Below are positions 25,901 to 34,107 of a stretch of 64,000 bases of DNA, one piece after another (position 1 is the stretch's first letter; the number at the start of each line of letters is the position of its first letter). Source of the DNA: Oscillospiraceae bacterium (GTDB lineage Bacteria; Bacillota; Clostridia; Oscillospirales; CAG-382); NCBI GenBank assembly GCA_015063785.1, contig SVTM01000001.1, positions 1 through 64,000 on the forward strand, in the 5' to 3' direction. Below the pieces are notes generated by a model. It did not search any database. It was not told the DNA's origin and saw only the letters and a list, made by a program, of their open reading frames with translations. The position numbers and the translations under genes were made by a program.

Positions 25901-28900
25901 TCGGTGTTCGTGCATATGGCAAAGCAACAACATTTACCGAACCTGTTGCTATTTACCTTAACAACTCCGAGATCAACTCTCAGTTCAACTGGGGTAATGC
26001 AAACGAATCCTACAGCGTAACTCTTAATGCAGGTCTTTCTATTGTATCGAATGCATTTACAAACATTATTTATCCTACAAGCGCAAATTATCTCAACGAT
26101 TCTCCTGTAAATATTGCAGGCGGATTGCAGATAGTAAACAACAATGGTATGATATTCCCCGAAGTTCCTTCCAATGTTAAGGCAGATGCTACATGGATCG
26201 TCAACTCCGCAAAGGATGCAGGCGGTACACTCGACATCACCGAAACAGCAGGCACATTCAAGGTTCTCGGCGGCAAGTACGCATACGCACAGTCGTTTGA
26301 CAAGAAGACTGTTTGGTACGGCAACGAAACAATCACTCTTCCTGCAGGCAAGTACACTATCAACTATGTAGATTCCTTTGAAGCTGTTAAGGCAGCTGTT
26401 GAAACTCCCGCTGATATCGACGAATACAACCTCTTCGATACATGGGTAGACGACGGCAAGGGAACACTTACTGCAAAGTATAAGTACGTAATTCCCACAT
26501 ACTACGTAGCAGCTACAGGCGGCGCTGATACCAACGACGGTCTCACACCCGAAACAGCATTTGCTACAACCACAAAGGCTATTGAAACAATCGAAGCGAA
26601 CGGCAAGAACGGTGTTATCAACGTTATCGGCGCTGTAACTCTTGACCTTGTTGCTCACGAAAACAAGATCTACGTTGAATCCTACAACGGCGGTACTGTT
26701 GCAGGCGCTTCCAACAAGATCAGCCTCTGCGGTCCTATCGTTATCAACGCTGACTTTACTGCAGCTCAGGCAATCACCACAAACGGTTATTACCTTGAAC
26801 TCGGCGGTAAGGTTGATAACACTCAGAACAATACTATCACTGCAGGTAACCTCAACGGTGCTGACGAAAAGATCGTTCTTAACGGTAAGTTCATCCACAA
26901 GCTCACCACAACTCTTCAGAATCAGAAGACAGGCGGTCTTGAAATCTTCATCGACGGCGGTATCCTTCGTCAGGTATCCACAGGTTCCGGTATTGAAAAC
27001 GACGGTACTTACGTTGTTGGCAACTTCTCGGTAACTGTTAAGTCGGGTGAATTCTGGTGCCTTAACCACTCTGATGCAGGTCCTCACAAGACTCCCGGTG
27101 TGTTCAATTACATCGCAAACGGCAACAACTATTACTTCCCCGACGGAAGACAGCTTCTCAGCTCTGTAAGCATCAAGTCTTGGGCTGACTATACTCCTTC
27201 CGGTTCTGACGGATTTGTAAAGATCCTCTTTGAGGGTGGTAAGTATGTAATCCGCAATGCCGATAAGGAAAACTTCATCTATCTTGGCGAATCTGCAGGT
27301 CAGTTCACCTATGAAGGTGCAAAGACTCCTTACTACATTGCTGAAAACGGTCTTACCGTAAACTATGGTAAGGACGGCAAGATCAATCTTCCTACAGGTG
27401 AGGTTGACGTTATCTGGACAGAAGAATTCAAGGCAGAGGATATGCCCGAGCCTACTCTTGCATCCGGCTATGAATTCGGCGGCTGGGCAGACGACGGCAA
27501 CGGTACTCTTACCGCGCTCGTTATCAACCCCAACTTCTACTATGTAGACGGCGAAAACGGTGACGATGCAAACCTCGGTACAGAGGATGCACCTTTCAAG
27601 ACAATTTCCAAGGCTATCTCTGCTCTTGGCGGTAAGAACGGCAAGGTTTATATTCTTGGCAGCGCAGTTTATGATCTTGAAGGTACAGATTCCTTTGACG
27701 GTTATGTAACCTTTGAAGGTGTAGGCGAAAACGCAGCAATTAAATTCAATGCTGAAAATGTTGCAATCGTTGGTAACACAACCTTTAAGAATGTCTCTTT
27801 GTCTCATGAACTTGACAACTCTTATATCTATACCTTCTATTCAGATGCAAGATTTGAGATCTGCGACGATGTAACCGCTGCATTTGTCGATGGTCCTGTT
27901 GCTATCGTGCCTAATTTGGTTGATAACGCAAAGATTATCCTCAACGGCGGTGAATATCGTTTCGATGGAAGCGCATGTGCTAAGACTGATATAGTTGTAA
28001 ACAACACTGAACTTACATTGAATACGACAATGTACAGCGTTGATGTTGTTGCTGAAAATTCCTCCATTTATCGCGGAGAGGATTTGATGGTAAATGATGT
28101 TCAGATCGTTGCAAATAATTGCAGCGTTGATGAAGCTTTCAATGGAATGGATGGCATTACACTCATCAAGTCTCAGAGCGAAAACGGCGAACGTGTTGAC
28201 TTCTCCACAGAAGACCGTAAGTTCAGCGTTAAGACTGAATACGGCAAGACTCCCATCGCTGTTGCAGAAGACGGAACAGTTTATGTTGCAGGCGAGTTCA
28301 CAACAGAAGACATCGCTCCCACAACATGGTACGACAGTCACGAATACGATGAATACATCAACTATCGTAAGCCTCTCAACAACACTTATAAGAAGCTCAC
28401 CGAAGACAAGGAACTCAAGGTTGCATACTTTGGCGGTTCTGTAACAAACGGTTCGGGCAAATCCGACTGCTGGAGAGCTCTTATCGGTCAGTGGCTCATC
28501 GACAACTTCCCTGAAGCAAAGGTAACTAATGTTAACCGTGCGTGTGGTGAATCCGGTACATATCTTGGTACATTCAGACTTCAGGGCGACGTAATCGCCA
28601 TCAAGCCTGACCTCGTATTCCTTGAATACTCTATCAACGATAAGTACTATGGTTCTTCTTACGCAAACGCAGCTTCTCAGTACGAAACAATCGTACGCGA
28701 GATCAAGCAGGCTCTTCCCGAAACAGATATCGTAACTGTTCTTGTTTCTGATACAGGTACATTTGGTGTTAACAAGCAGGGCAAGCTTCATACTCAGGCT
28801 CAGGCCCACGAAGATATGGCTGCTATTTACGGAATCCCCACACTTCACGTAGGTAGAAGAATCGCTGAAGTATGTAACTACACAGCAAGCAACTTCACCG

Positions 28901-30261
28901 GTACTTACGCTACCGATATCGTTCACCTCACATCTGCAGGTAACTATATCTACTACCAGGTAATCGAAGAATTCTTCCATAACAGCCTTCTCCGCACAGA
29001 CTTTGCAGGACTTCCCGAAAGAAATGAAGAACTTCCTCTTACTCAGAACGTTCTCTTCGACGGTAACAGAACTTGGTACGAACCCAGCGCTGACCTCCTT
29101 TCGAAGTCTGAAGCTCTCGGCGGAAGCGGTGTTGACTTTGTCAATACTCCTTCTTACGGCGGCACATTCGATCAGTACAACGCAGGCACACTTGTTACAG
29201 AATCCATTGGTCAGTTCAGATTCAACAGCGTAAACGATGAATTCTTCTTCGAATTCAACGGTACAGATGTTGCTCTCTGGTCCGACTACTACAAGTCCAA
29301 CTGGTTCCGTATCTCTATTGACGGCGGCGAATACAAGGATGTTGAAGGTACAGGTCATGCTCCTGCAAGAATCGTTGAAGGCCTTACCCCCGGCAACCAC
29401 AAGATCGGTATTAAGATCAAGGACGCTTCCACATCTCTTACAATCCGTTCGATCTATACAAGAGATACATCGAAGGCAACTCCCGCAGGAACTGCTCATG
29501 TTTACGAAGATTTCGCAAACAAGACATTCACACTTCCTGACGGCGTATACACTGTAAGCTACATCGACGCTGAAACAGTTGCAGACATTCCTACAAATGC
29601 AGGCGATGGCAACTTGTTCCTTGGCTGGACAGATGTTGCAGGCGAGACAATCGCTGATACAGAAGCAATTGTTGAGGGTATGATCCTTGTTCCTGATTGC
29701 TATGACGTAAACGATTACATCACATTCGAGGGTGTTCAGATCAGACTTGAAGATCCTATGGGATTAAGATTTATCTGCGAGCTTCTCAATGCAGGCAAGG
29801 AAGTTGAAGGCGTTACTGTAGATAGCTACGGTATGGTTGTTCTTCCTTCCAAGGTTGTTGGCGATGACAGAACATACGCTGATTATGATGCAAATGTTCA
29901 GAACTCCACAACTGATGTTGTTGGTGCTGACATGATCACAATTGGCGGCTCGGTTGAATACAACGGTAAGAACTACTCTGTTGGTACTGTTGAAGCGAAG
30001 GTTCTCTTCGACGAAACAGATGACAGCGTTCTTTACACAACCTGCCTTATCGGTTTGCAGCCGACAGGCGAAGCATATGCAACATACTATACTCTCAGAC
30101 CTTACATGGTTGTAACTGCTAACGGTCAGCAGTACAAATTGTACGGCGATGCATTCCGCTCCAGCATCTACGAAGTCTCCAAGAAGGCTATCGAAGATAC
30201 ATCTGTTGCAGGATATGACATCTTCAAGGGTTATGTTGATGCTGTTGAAGGCAACAACTGA
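22915..30261 (+). CDS. Giant secreted protein, C-terminal part: beta-helix units, SGNH hydrolase, conserved tail
   Basis: The coding frame really resumes at 22702; 22915 is merely its first ATG and has no ribosome site. Units with DUF1565-like openings start near 22995, 24030, 25261, 26500 and 27535, making eight in the whole protein. An SGNH/GDSL-type hydrolase domain follows: YFGGSVTNGSG (Ser near residue 1842 of this frame), the ACGESG block, YSINDK with the conserved Asn, and DIVHLTSAGN with the Asp-His pair (~2000). This fits a carbohydrate deacetylase or esterase. The last ~180 residues (DPMGLRFICELLN to YTLRPYMVV) form a C-terminal domain I have seen in clostridial surface proteins. 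No LPXTG or SLH motif is present. A GNRA-loop terminator follows. Confidence 0.85.
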   Translation: MFTLPEGAVEWADDGNGTLTASYESLTYYVSAEGSDENAGSAEAPLATIAEAIKRRGADEDFTIYVMGAYTFEDAAHTGTITYEPYDENAKLAAGTIKIQGPSVINVNTAKAATFYSDGYYLEIGGTVDRSIGNELHVGNLRGVNEHIVLKGQYFANVFSAIGGQSNVKDTLIEFDGAVAYNLRPDSKTTGGSNPVTSLGNLRVVLYSGELLFSNSWGASETDYPANTDSFLSYTFNNNTYHGITPHVFAGVTRTNFLDYFSSKFNYKGGESIWINTDTNGNTITPTATAGVYDVEGDKVAYFQTSDKKTVYYTYNGQIILPDLKNSQITWVDEFSTDLLATPGQQDGIDFVKWVDDGKGVITASYKKDPTTYEFYLKAGGTGDGKSVNTPAGTVADVIKSIKADGHAASSEVTVYIIDSGEKREHGDALTNDVMANYVMYQYGEAHDCKITFTTYDYENTKKPAVLYLNNALVNKSNTNTTLAIRGPETFENLIIVDCRTDFPTDVYMQGHDAGFINVDFRRAKGDATSASIVDKDSPLYAMQNRSGSGGFAEGGTIIVDNAKTFSEIAYSGYSDSANYDTTANNDVTFVIKNTAADGAPNVYTSVNKPVAGTVFKKNMNLILDNSTIPTFTKDSTDVIVEGAIQVVLNNGSVLTNFDAYKSAKASADAELGTAKWFVMDSKTNAGTLDITDTSGKFAVNADGKVAYAYSNDTRTAYYGADYLTIGESGSYVVNYVASVEDVIDALPELEPDAETGELFTGWTDNKDGTITASFALKTPETREYYVVNGGTGDGRSATTPAASVYDVIASVNADKLIKGDTAVIYIMEHPDFIDETTGKFGDEGKISTRTELVKGLFTYWKVDGGYIPEHTATLKITSYDYEEGNPAKPMKHVAYSDKIGANHMMGLSGPTIFEDVAIVRPRNVDREIRTNGYDVEFNNTIIYQTNGDFYTSTPFTGLVEDHANVIAGGDSATTLGGTLRFNSRLIASKKNNHGIGVRAYGKATTFTEPVAIYLNNSEINSQFNWGNANESYSVTLNAGLSIVSNAFTNIIYPTSANYLNDSPVNIAGGLQIVNNNGMIFPEVPSNVKADATWIVNSAKDAGGTLDITETAGTFKVLGGKYAYAQSFDKKTVWYGNETITLPAGKYTINYVDSFEAVKAAVETPADIDEYNLFDTWVDDGKGTLTAKYKYVIPTYYVAATGGADTNDGLTPETAFATTTKAIETIEANGKNGVINVIGAVTLDLVAHENKIYVESYNGGTVAGASNKISLCGPIVINADFTAAQAITTNGYYLELGGKVDNTQNNTITAGNLNGADEKIVLNGKFIHKLTTTLQNQKTGGLEIFIDGGILRQVSTGSGIENDGTYVVGNFSVTVKSGEFWCLNHSDAGPHKTPGVFNYIANGNNYYFPDGRQLLSSVSIKSWADYTPSGSDGFVKILFEGGKYVIRNADKENFIYLGESAGQFTYEGAKTPYYIAENGLTVNYGKDGKINLPTGEVDVIWTEEFKAEDMPEPTLASGYEFGGWADDGNGTLTALVINPNFYYVDGENGDDANLGTEDAPFKTISKAISALGGKNGKVYILGSAVYDLEGTDSFDGYVTFEGVGENAAIKFNAENVAIVGNTTFKNVSLSHELDNSYIYTFYSDARFEICDDVTAAFVDGPVAIVPNLVDNAKIILNGGEYRFDGSACAKTDIVVNNTELTLNTTMYSVDVVAENSSIYRGEDLMVNDVQIVANNCSVDEAFNGMDGITLIKSQSENGERVDFSTEDRKFSVKTEYGKTPIAVAEDGTVYVAGEFTTEDIAPTTWYDSHEYDEYINYRKPLNNTYKKLTEDKELKVAYFGGSVTNGSGKSDCWRALIGQWLIDNFPEAKVTNVNRACGESGTYLGTFRLQGDVIAIKPDLVFLEYSINDKYYGSSYANAASQYETIVREIKQALPETDIVTVLVSDTGTFGVNKQGKLHTQAQAHEDMAAIYGIPTLHVGRRIAEVCNYTASNFTGTYATDIVHLTSAGNYIYYQVIEEFFHNSLLRTDFAGLPERNEELPLTQNVLFDGNRTWYEPSADLLSKSEALGGSGVDFVNTPSYGGTFDQYNAGTLVTESIGQFRFNSVNDEFFFEFNGTDVALWSDYYKSNWFRISIDGGEYKDVEGTGHAPARIVEGLTPGNHKIGIKIKDASTSLTIRSIYTRDTSKATPAGTAHVYEDFANKTFTLPDGVYTVSYIDAETVADIPTNAGDGNLFLGWTDVAGETIADTEAIVEGMILVPDCYDVNDYITFEGVQIRLEDPMGLRFICELLNAGKEVEGVTVDSYGMVVLPSKVVGDDRTYADYDANVQNSTTDVVGADMITIGGSVEYNGKNYSVGTVEAKVLFDETDDSVLYTTCLIGLQPTGEAYATYYTLRPYMVVTANGQQYKLYGDAFRSSIYEVSKKAIEDTSVAGYDIFKGYVDAVEGNN

Positions 30262-30279
30262 TTAAAATCCAATAGCACT

Positions 30280-30307
30280 GAGCTGCGGCGAAAGCCGCAG
30301 CTCTTTT
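30280..30307 (+). terminator. Rho-independent terminator after the giant gene
   Basis: GAGCTGCGGC and GCCGCAGCTC form a perfect 10-bp stem with a GAAA tetraloop and a TTTT tail, 19 bases after the stop codon. Confidence 0.92.
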
Positions 30308-30351
30308 ATGTTGCTCTCAAAAACAAAGGTTCGAAAATGTTGCAAATTCTA

Positions 30352-30380
30352 TTGAAATTGTCGAATGTTTGTGCTATAAT
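30352..30380 (+). promoter_or_regulatory. Promoter of the vanW-terB-brxD-brxHI unit
   Basis: TTGAAA (30352-30357) and TATAAT (30375-30380) are spaced by 17 bases, with an extended TG element at 30372-30373. No other convincing promoter was seen before any of the next four genes. Confidence 0.75.
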
Positions 30381-30425
30381 ATTGTTAAATCCTGTTGCAC
30401 ATTACACTTTAATCAAGAGGCATAT

Positions 30426-31250
30426 ATGAAACGAAAACTGTTTTGCGAATATTCACCGTTGACTTATAGGATTGCGGTTAAGAAGAACATAATTGCTCGT
30501 CATATCAAAGACTTCTTTGAATTTAAAAAATTTGCTACTAAAAAGACTGATGAAAGACTACCGATTGTTATTTATCAGCATAAATCGTTGATCAGACGGG
30601 TTCTGGGGAACGTAGATATGACGTTGCAGGAAAACAAGGCCGTAAATCTTTCAATTGCTGCACCCAAGGTTAATGGTGTGTTAATTCGCCCGGGCGAAGT
30701 GTTTTCTTTTTGGAAACTTGTTGGAAAGATCACTCCTTTAAAAGGCTATAAAGAAGGACTAACAATATCGAATGCCAAGGTTGCATCAGGGACAGGCGGA
30801 GGCATGTGCCAATTTACAAATCTAATTCACTGGATGGTTTTGCATTCTCCCCTTGAAATAATCGAGCATCATCACCATGACGGATTTGATTTGTTCCCGG
30901 ATTATAACAGGCAGATTCCTTTTGGCACCGGTACGTCGATAATGTACAATTACCTTGATTACAGGGTCAAGAATAACACCAATAACACATATCAGCTTGT
31001 AACATACGTCACGGACACTTATCTTTGCGGTGAATTGAGAGCGACACAGGAACTTGATGTAAAATACCATGTTTCTGCTGATAATGAATGTTTTGTCAGA
31101 GAAAACGGTGTTGTATACAGAACGGGTTTTGTGTACCTGAAGTGTTTTGACAAACGAACGGGGAATCTTCTGAAACAGGAATGCATAAGACAAAATCACG
31201 CAAAAGTGATGTATGATACCGATGGACTTGATATAATAGATAAAAACTGA
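30426..31250 (+). CDS. VanW family protein
   Basis: A 274-residue protein with the VanW core: LIRPGEVFSFWKLVGKITPLKGY, then GTGGGMCQFTNLIHWMVLHS, EHHHH, DLFPD and PFGTGTSIMYNYLDYR. VanW occurs in some vancomycin-resistance clusters but is widespread in Firmicutes with unknown biochemical role, probably at the cell envelope. There is no clear signal peptide, and no van ligase or dehydratase gene is nearby, so antibiotic resistance is not implied. ATG 30426 is chosen over an upstream ATG at 30369 because AAGAGG lies 5 bases before it and the promoter overlaps the longer frame. The stop is 18 bases before the TerB-type gene. Confidence 0.93.
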   Translation: MKRKLFCEYSPLTYRIAVKKNIIARHIKDFFEFKKFATKKTDERLPIVIYQHKSLIRRVLGNVDMTLQENKAVNLSIAAPKVNGVLIRPGEVFSFWKLVGKITPLKGYKEGLTISNAKVASGTGGGMCQFTNLIHWMVLHSPLEIIEHHHHDGFDLFPDYNRQIPFGTGTSIMYNYLDYRVKNNTNNTYQLVTYVTDTYLCGELRATQELDVKYHVSADNECFVRENGVVYRTGFVYLKCFDKRTGNLLKQECIRQNHAKVMYDTDGLDIIDKN

Positions 31251-31268
31251 TTGTACGGAGGTGAAGAA

Positions 31269-32771
31269 ATGGATTTTTCTGATAAGCTATCAAAGCAGAT
31301 TGACATAATAAAATCCATTCTTTCCGACAAAAAGCTGATCAACAGCAAGAATATCGAGTCAAAAATATACACTGATCAACCGATTATAATGAAAGCTTCG
31401 CATATGGCAGGATTTATGCCGGAAGAATATAAAAAAATGCGGGCGATAGCAAAAGATCCTGAAAATCTCGGTCGACCGGAATCATGGATTTTTATAGAAC
31501 AAGGGAGATTGATGGCAGATTTTGAGGATGATTACGTCTTTAACCGCGATGTGGTCAGATATTTTCCAACCTATCAGTCCCTGAGCGACGAAGAACTTCG
31601 CGGATATTTTTCGTGGCGTACTAAAACTAGACTTGAAGTATACGAAAAAGCACCCCTTACATTTGCATATATCTATCTATACGAGCTTCTTAACCTTATC
31701 GGTTGTGAGTCACCAGAGGAAAGCTTTGAAAAAATGTACAGTTTTGTTTTGAAGTATTCAGAAACAGATGACGGAATAAAAAAATATGCCTATACCTGGA
31801 TGTTTGATTTTGCAGTATTTCACGGGCTTGACAAAGGTGTTTTTGAAAAAATCTGTGATTTCGCTGCCGAAAATTCTGTTGAAAAACTATTGAGGTATCA
31901 AGAACTCAACAGCAAAGAACTTTTTGATTCTCTTGTATTGCTTTCATCTTATAACCTTTTAAACTCAAAGCTATATAAATCGCATCCCGATGAATTATGC
32001 GAAATTGTTTCAAATGTATACAAAGCATATGCAGCGCATTGTGATAAAAAATGCGAAAAAAGTCTGCACATTCGGCTTTTTGGCGTTCTTTTGGAATCCA
32101 CATACAGTATGATGTTCAACGCAGTATTCTATGGCAGAAATAAGCATGCCGACTGCGAATATGTTGTCAATCCGATACACAAATATACATGCAAAGATGG
32201 TGTATGGAAGTGTTGCAGGTATTTTGGTGTGTCAAAGGATTATTCTAACAAGCATATAGGAATGATACTTAAAGCGGTTGACAGGATTTTCCGCGAAAAG
32301 CTGGGTATAACGCCTGCTCTTGCACAGGGCAAAGAACCAAAAATCCTTGTTGGCATAATAGAAAAAGAATGTGACAAGGTCATACAAAAACATAAAGATG
32401 CTGAAAAAAGACGGATTGATATTGATGTTTCAAAGCTTGAAAGCATCCGCATTTCCTCAACAAATATCATGGAAAAACTGATCATTGACGATGAACAAGT
32501 TTTAGAAATCAAAGAAAAAGTCGAAGCAAAAGGGTCTGCGGAATTTAATTCTGATCTTCCGCTTGACGATAAAGAGCTTTTGTTGCTTTCAGATCTCATA
32601 AGTGGAAAAAACGATGCCAAATATGATTTTATGGTATCTCTCGTTGTAGATAGTATCAACGAAAAAATGTTTGATTTTTTCAGCGACACTCTGATTGATT
32701 TTGATGGCGAACATCCATATATCATCGAAGATTATCTAGATGATCTAAAGACTCTTTTGAAAGGAGAATAA
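31269..32771 (+). CDS. TerB-N/TerB-C domain protein
   Basis: A 500-residue cytoplasmic protein. The TerB-N signature lies at about residues 85-170: VRYFPTYQSLSDEELRGYF, WRTKTR, then FAYIYLYELLN. A mostly helical middle follows. The TerB-C signature is at the end: LVVDSINEKMFDFFSDTLI, then PYIIEDYLDDLKTLL. These domains belong to the tellurite-resistance-associated Ter group, linked by comparative genomics to stress and DNA-processing systems. Here it is followed 2 bases later by a BrxD-type ATPase and then a BrxHI-type helicase, so it is probably the sensor or adaptor of that set (inference). GGAGGTG precedes ATG 31269. Confidence 0.87.
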   Translation: MDFSDKLSKQIDIIKSILSDKKLINSKNIESKIYTDQPIIMKASHMAGFMPEEYKKMRAIAKDPENLGRPESWIFIEQGRLMADFEDDYVFNRDVVRYFPTYQSLSDEELRGYFSWRTKTRLEVYEKAPLTFAYIYLYELLNLIGCESPEESFEKMYSFVLKYSETDDGIKKYAYTWMFDFAVFHGLDKGVFEKICDFAAENSVEKLLRYQELNSKELFDSLVLLSSYNLLNSKLYKSHPDELCEIVSNVYKAYAAHCDKKCEKSLHIRLFGVLLESTYSMMFNAVFYGRNKHADCEYVVNPIHKYTCKDGVWKCCRYFGVSKDYSNKHIGMILKAVDRIFREKLGITPALAQGKEPKILVGIIEKECDKVIQKHKDAEKRRIDIDVSKLESIRISSTNIMEKLIIDDEQVLEIKEKVEAKGSAEFNSDLPLDDKELLLLSDLISGKNDAKYDFMVSLVVDSINEKMFDFFSDTLIDFDGEHPYIIEDYLDDLKTLLKGE

Positions 32772-32773
32772 AT

Positions 32774-34093
32774 ATGAAGATTCCAAAGCGGATTGCATCC
32801 GCTGTTATAAATTCTTTGAAAGGCGGCGTTGTTCCGCGAATCGGACTTCCGTATATTGCAGTTGGTCGAGAAAAAGAAATAGAAGCGCTTCTTCACGACG
32901 TCAACATCATTTCCGATGGCGGAGCATCTTTCAGATTTATAGTCGGAAAATACGGCAGCGGAAAAAGCTTTCTTTTGCAGACCATCAGAAACTACGCCAT
33001 GGACAAAAATTTTGTCGTTGCAGATGCCGATCTTTCTCCCGAAAGACGTCTTCAGGGCACAAAAGGACAGGGACTTGCAACCTACAAGGAACTTATGAGC
33101 AATCTATCAACTAAAACACGCCCCGAAGGCGGCGCGTTGACGCTTATACTTGACAGATGGATAAACTCCGTGAGAACTGACGTTTTGGCGCAAAGCAATG
33201 TTTCTCCGGAATCTCCCTTGTTTAATGAGCTTGTCGAAAAGCAGATTTATGAAGTCATAAATGCTCTGAGCGACATGGTGCACGGTTTTGATTTTGCAAA
33301 ATTACTTACTTCGTACTATAGAGCATATGTTGCGGGTATTGATGATGAAAAGGCTAAGATCATCAAATGGTTCAGGGGTGAATATGCAACAAAAAGCGAA
33401 GCAAAGTCAGAGCTTGGCGTAAATATTGTTATAACCGATGACGATTGGTACGACTACATTAAACTTTTTGCCGCGTTTCTAAAAAAAGCCGGATATTCCG
33501 GACTACTTGTTCTTGTGGACGAGCTTGTGAACATCTATAAGATCCCAAACGCTATAACTCGCCAGTATAATTACGAGAAGATATTAACCATTTACAACGA
33601 TACCTTGCAGGGCAAAGCTTCACATCTCGGCGTGATAATGTGCGGCACTCCACAGTGTGTTGAGGATACCAGAAGGGGTGTGTACAGTTACGAAGCGTTG
33701 AGGTCGCGCCTTGCAAGAGGACATTTTTCCAACGAAGGTTTTAACGATATGCTGTCTCCCGTTATATATCTTGAACCTCTTACTTATGAAGAAATGCTTG
33801 TTCTTTGCGAAAAACTCTCTGATATACACGGTCAATTGTTCGACTACGTTCCAAAAGTTACACAGGATGACCTTGTATGTTTTATCAAGATTGAATTTGC
33901 CCGAATCGGTGCCGAAAAGCACATAACGCCACGAGAGGTAATAAGAGATTTTATTGAAGTGTTAAATCTCGCATATCAGAATCCCCGGGTATCTGTTTCG
34001 CAAATAATCTCTTCTGATTCGTTTGAATTTGCAACGGGAGAGGATGACACTTTTGCTTTGGTAAATGAAGATATTGCAGAATTTGAAATATGA
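32774..34093 (+). CDS. brxD: BrxD-type ATP-binding protein (DUF2791)
   Basis: A 439-residue P-loop ATPase. Walker A is GKYGSGKSFLLQ (~residues 58-70); Walker B is LLVLVDELVNIYK (~243-256). It begins with PRIGLPYIAVGREKE, and the block ADADLSPERRLQGTKG and a C-terminal helical region with TPREVIRDF are as in BREX system ATP-binding proteins. In BREX type 2 loci BrxD accompanies the helicase BrxHI. No pglX, pglZ or brxC/pglY is present in this window. It is tightly placed between the TerB-type and helicase genes (2-base gap, then a 4-base overlap with an alternative upstream helicase start), implying coupled expression. Confidence 0.87.
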   Translation: MKIPKRIASAVINSLKGGVVPRIGLPYIAVGREKEIEALLHDVNIISDGGASFRFIVGKYGSGKSFLLQTIRNYAMDKNFVVADADLSPERRLQGTKGQGLATYKELMSNLSTKTRPEGGALTLILDRWINSVRTDVLAQSNVSPESPLFNELVEKQIYEVINALSDMVHGFDFAKLLTSYYRAYVAGIDDEKAKIIKWFRGEYATKSEAKSELGVNIVITDDDWYDYIKLFAAFLKKAGYSGLLVLVDELVNIYKIPNAITRQYNYEKILTIYNDTLQGKASHLGVIMCGTPQCVEDTRRGVYSYEALRSRLARGHFSNEGFNDMLSPVIYLEPLTYEEMLVLCEKLSDIHGQLFDYVPKVTQDDLVCFIKIEFARIGAEKHITPREVIRDFIEVLNLAYQNPRVSVSQIISSDSFEFATGEDDTFALVNEDIAEFEI

Positions 34094-34107
34094 CAGAGGA
34101 GGTCGAT

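Noticed and set aside
24997..27807. Very long open frame (936 codons) antisense to the giant gene, with similar ones at 20993-22609 and 27841-29499
   Set aside because: They are mirror frames of a strongly codon-biased repeat gene, Cys- and Val-rich without domains, ribosome sites or promoters. The plus strand has a signal peptide, motifs and regular units.
19325..30261. CRISPR array or DNA-level tandem repeat
   Set aside because: The repetition is at protein level with diverged DNA and units near 1 kb; no short direct repeats with spacers were seen anywhere in the window.
30426..31250. Vancomycin resistance cluster
   Set aside because: VanW alone is common in Firmicutes; no vanA/B ligase, vanH, vanX or vanR/S gene is present.
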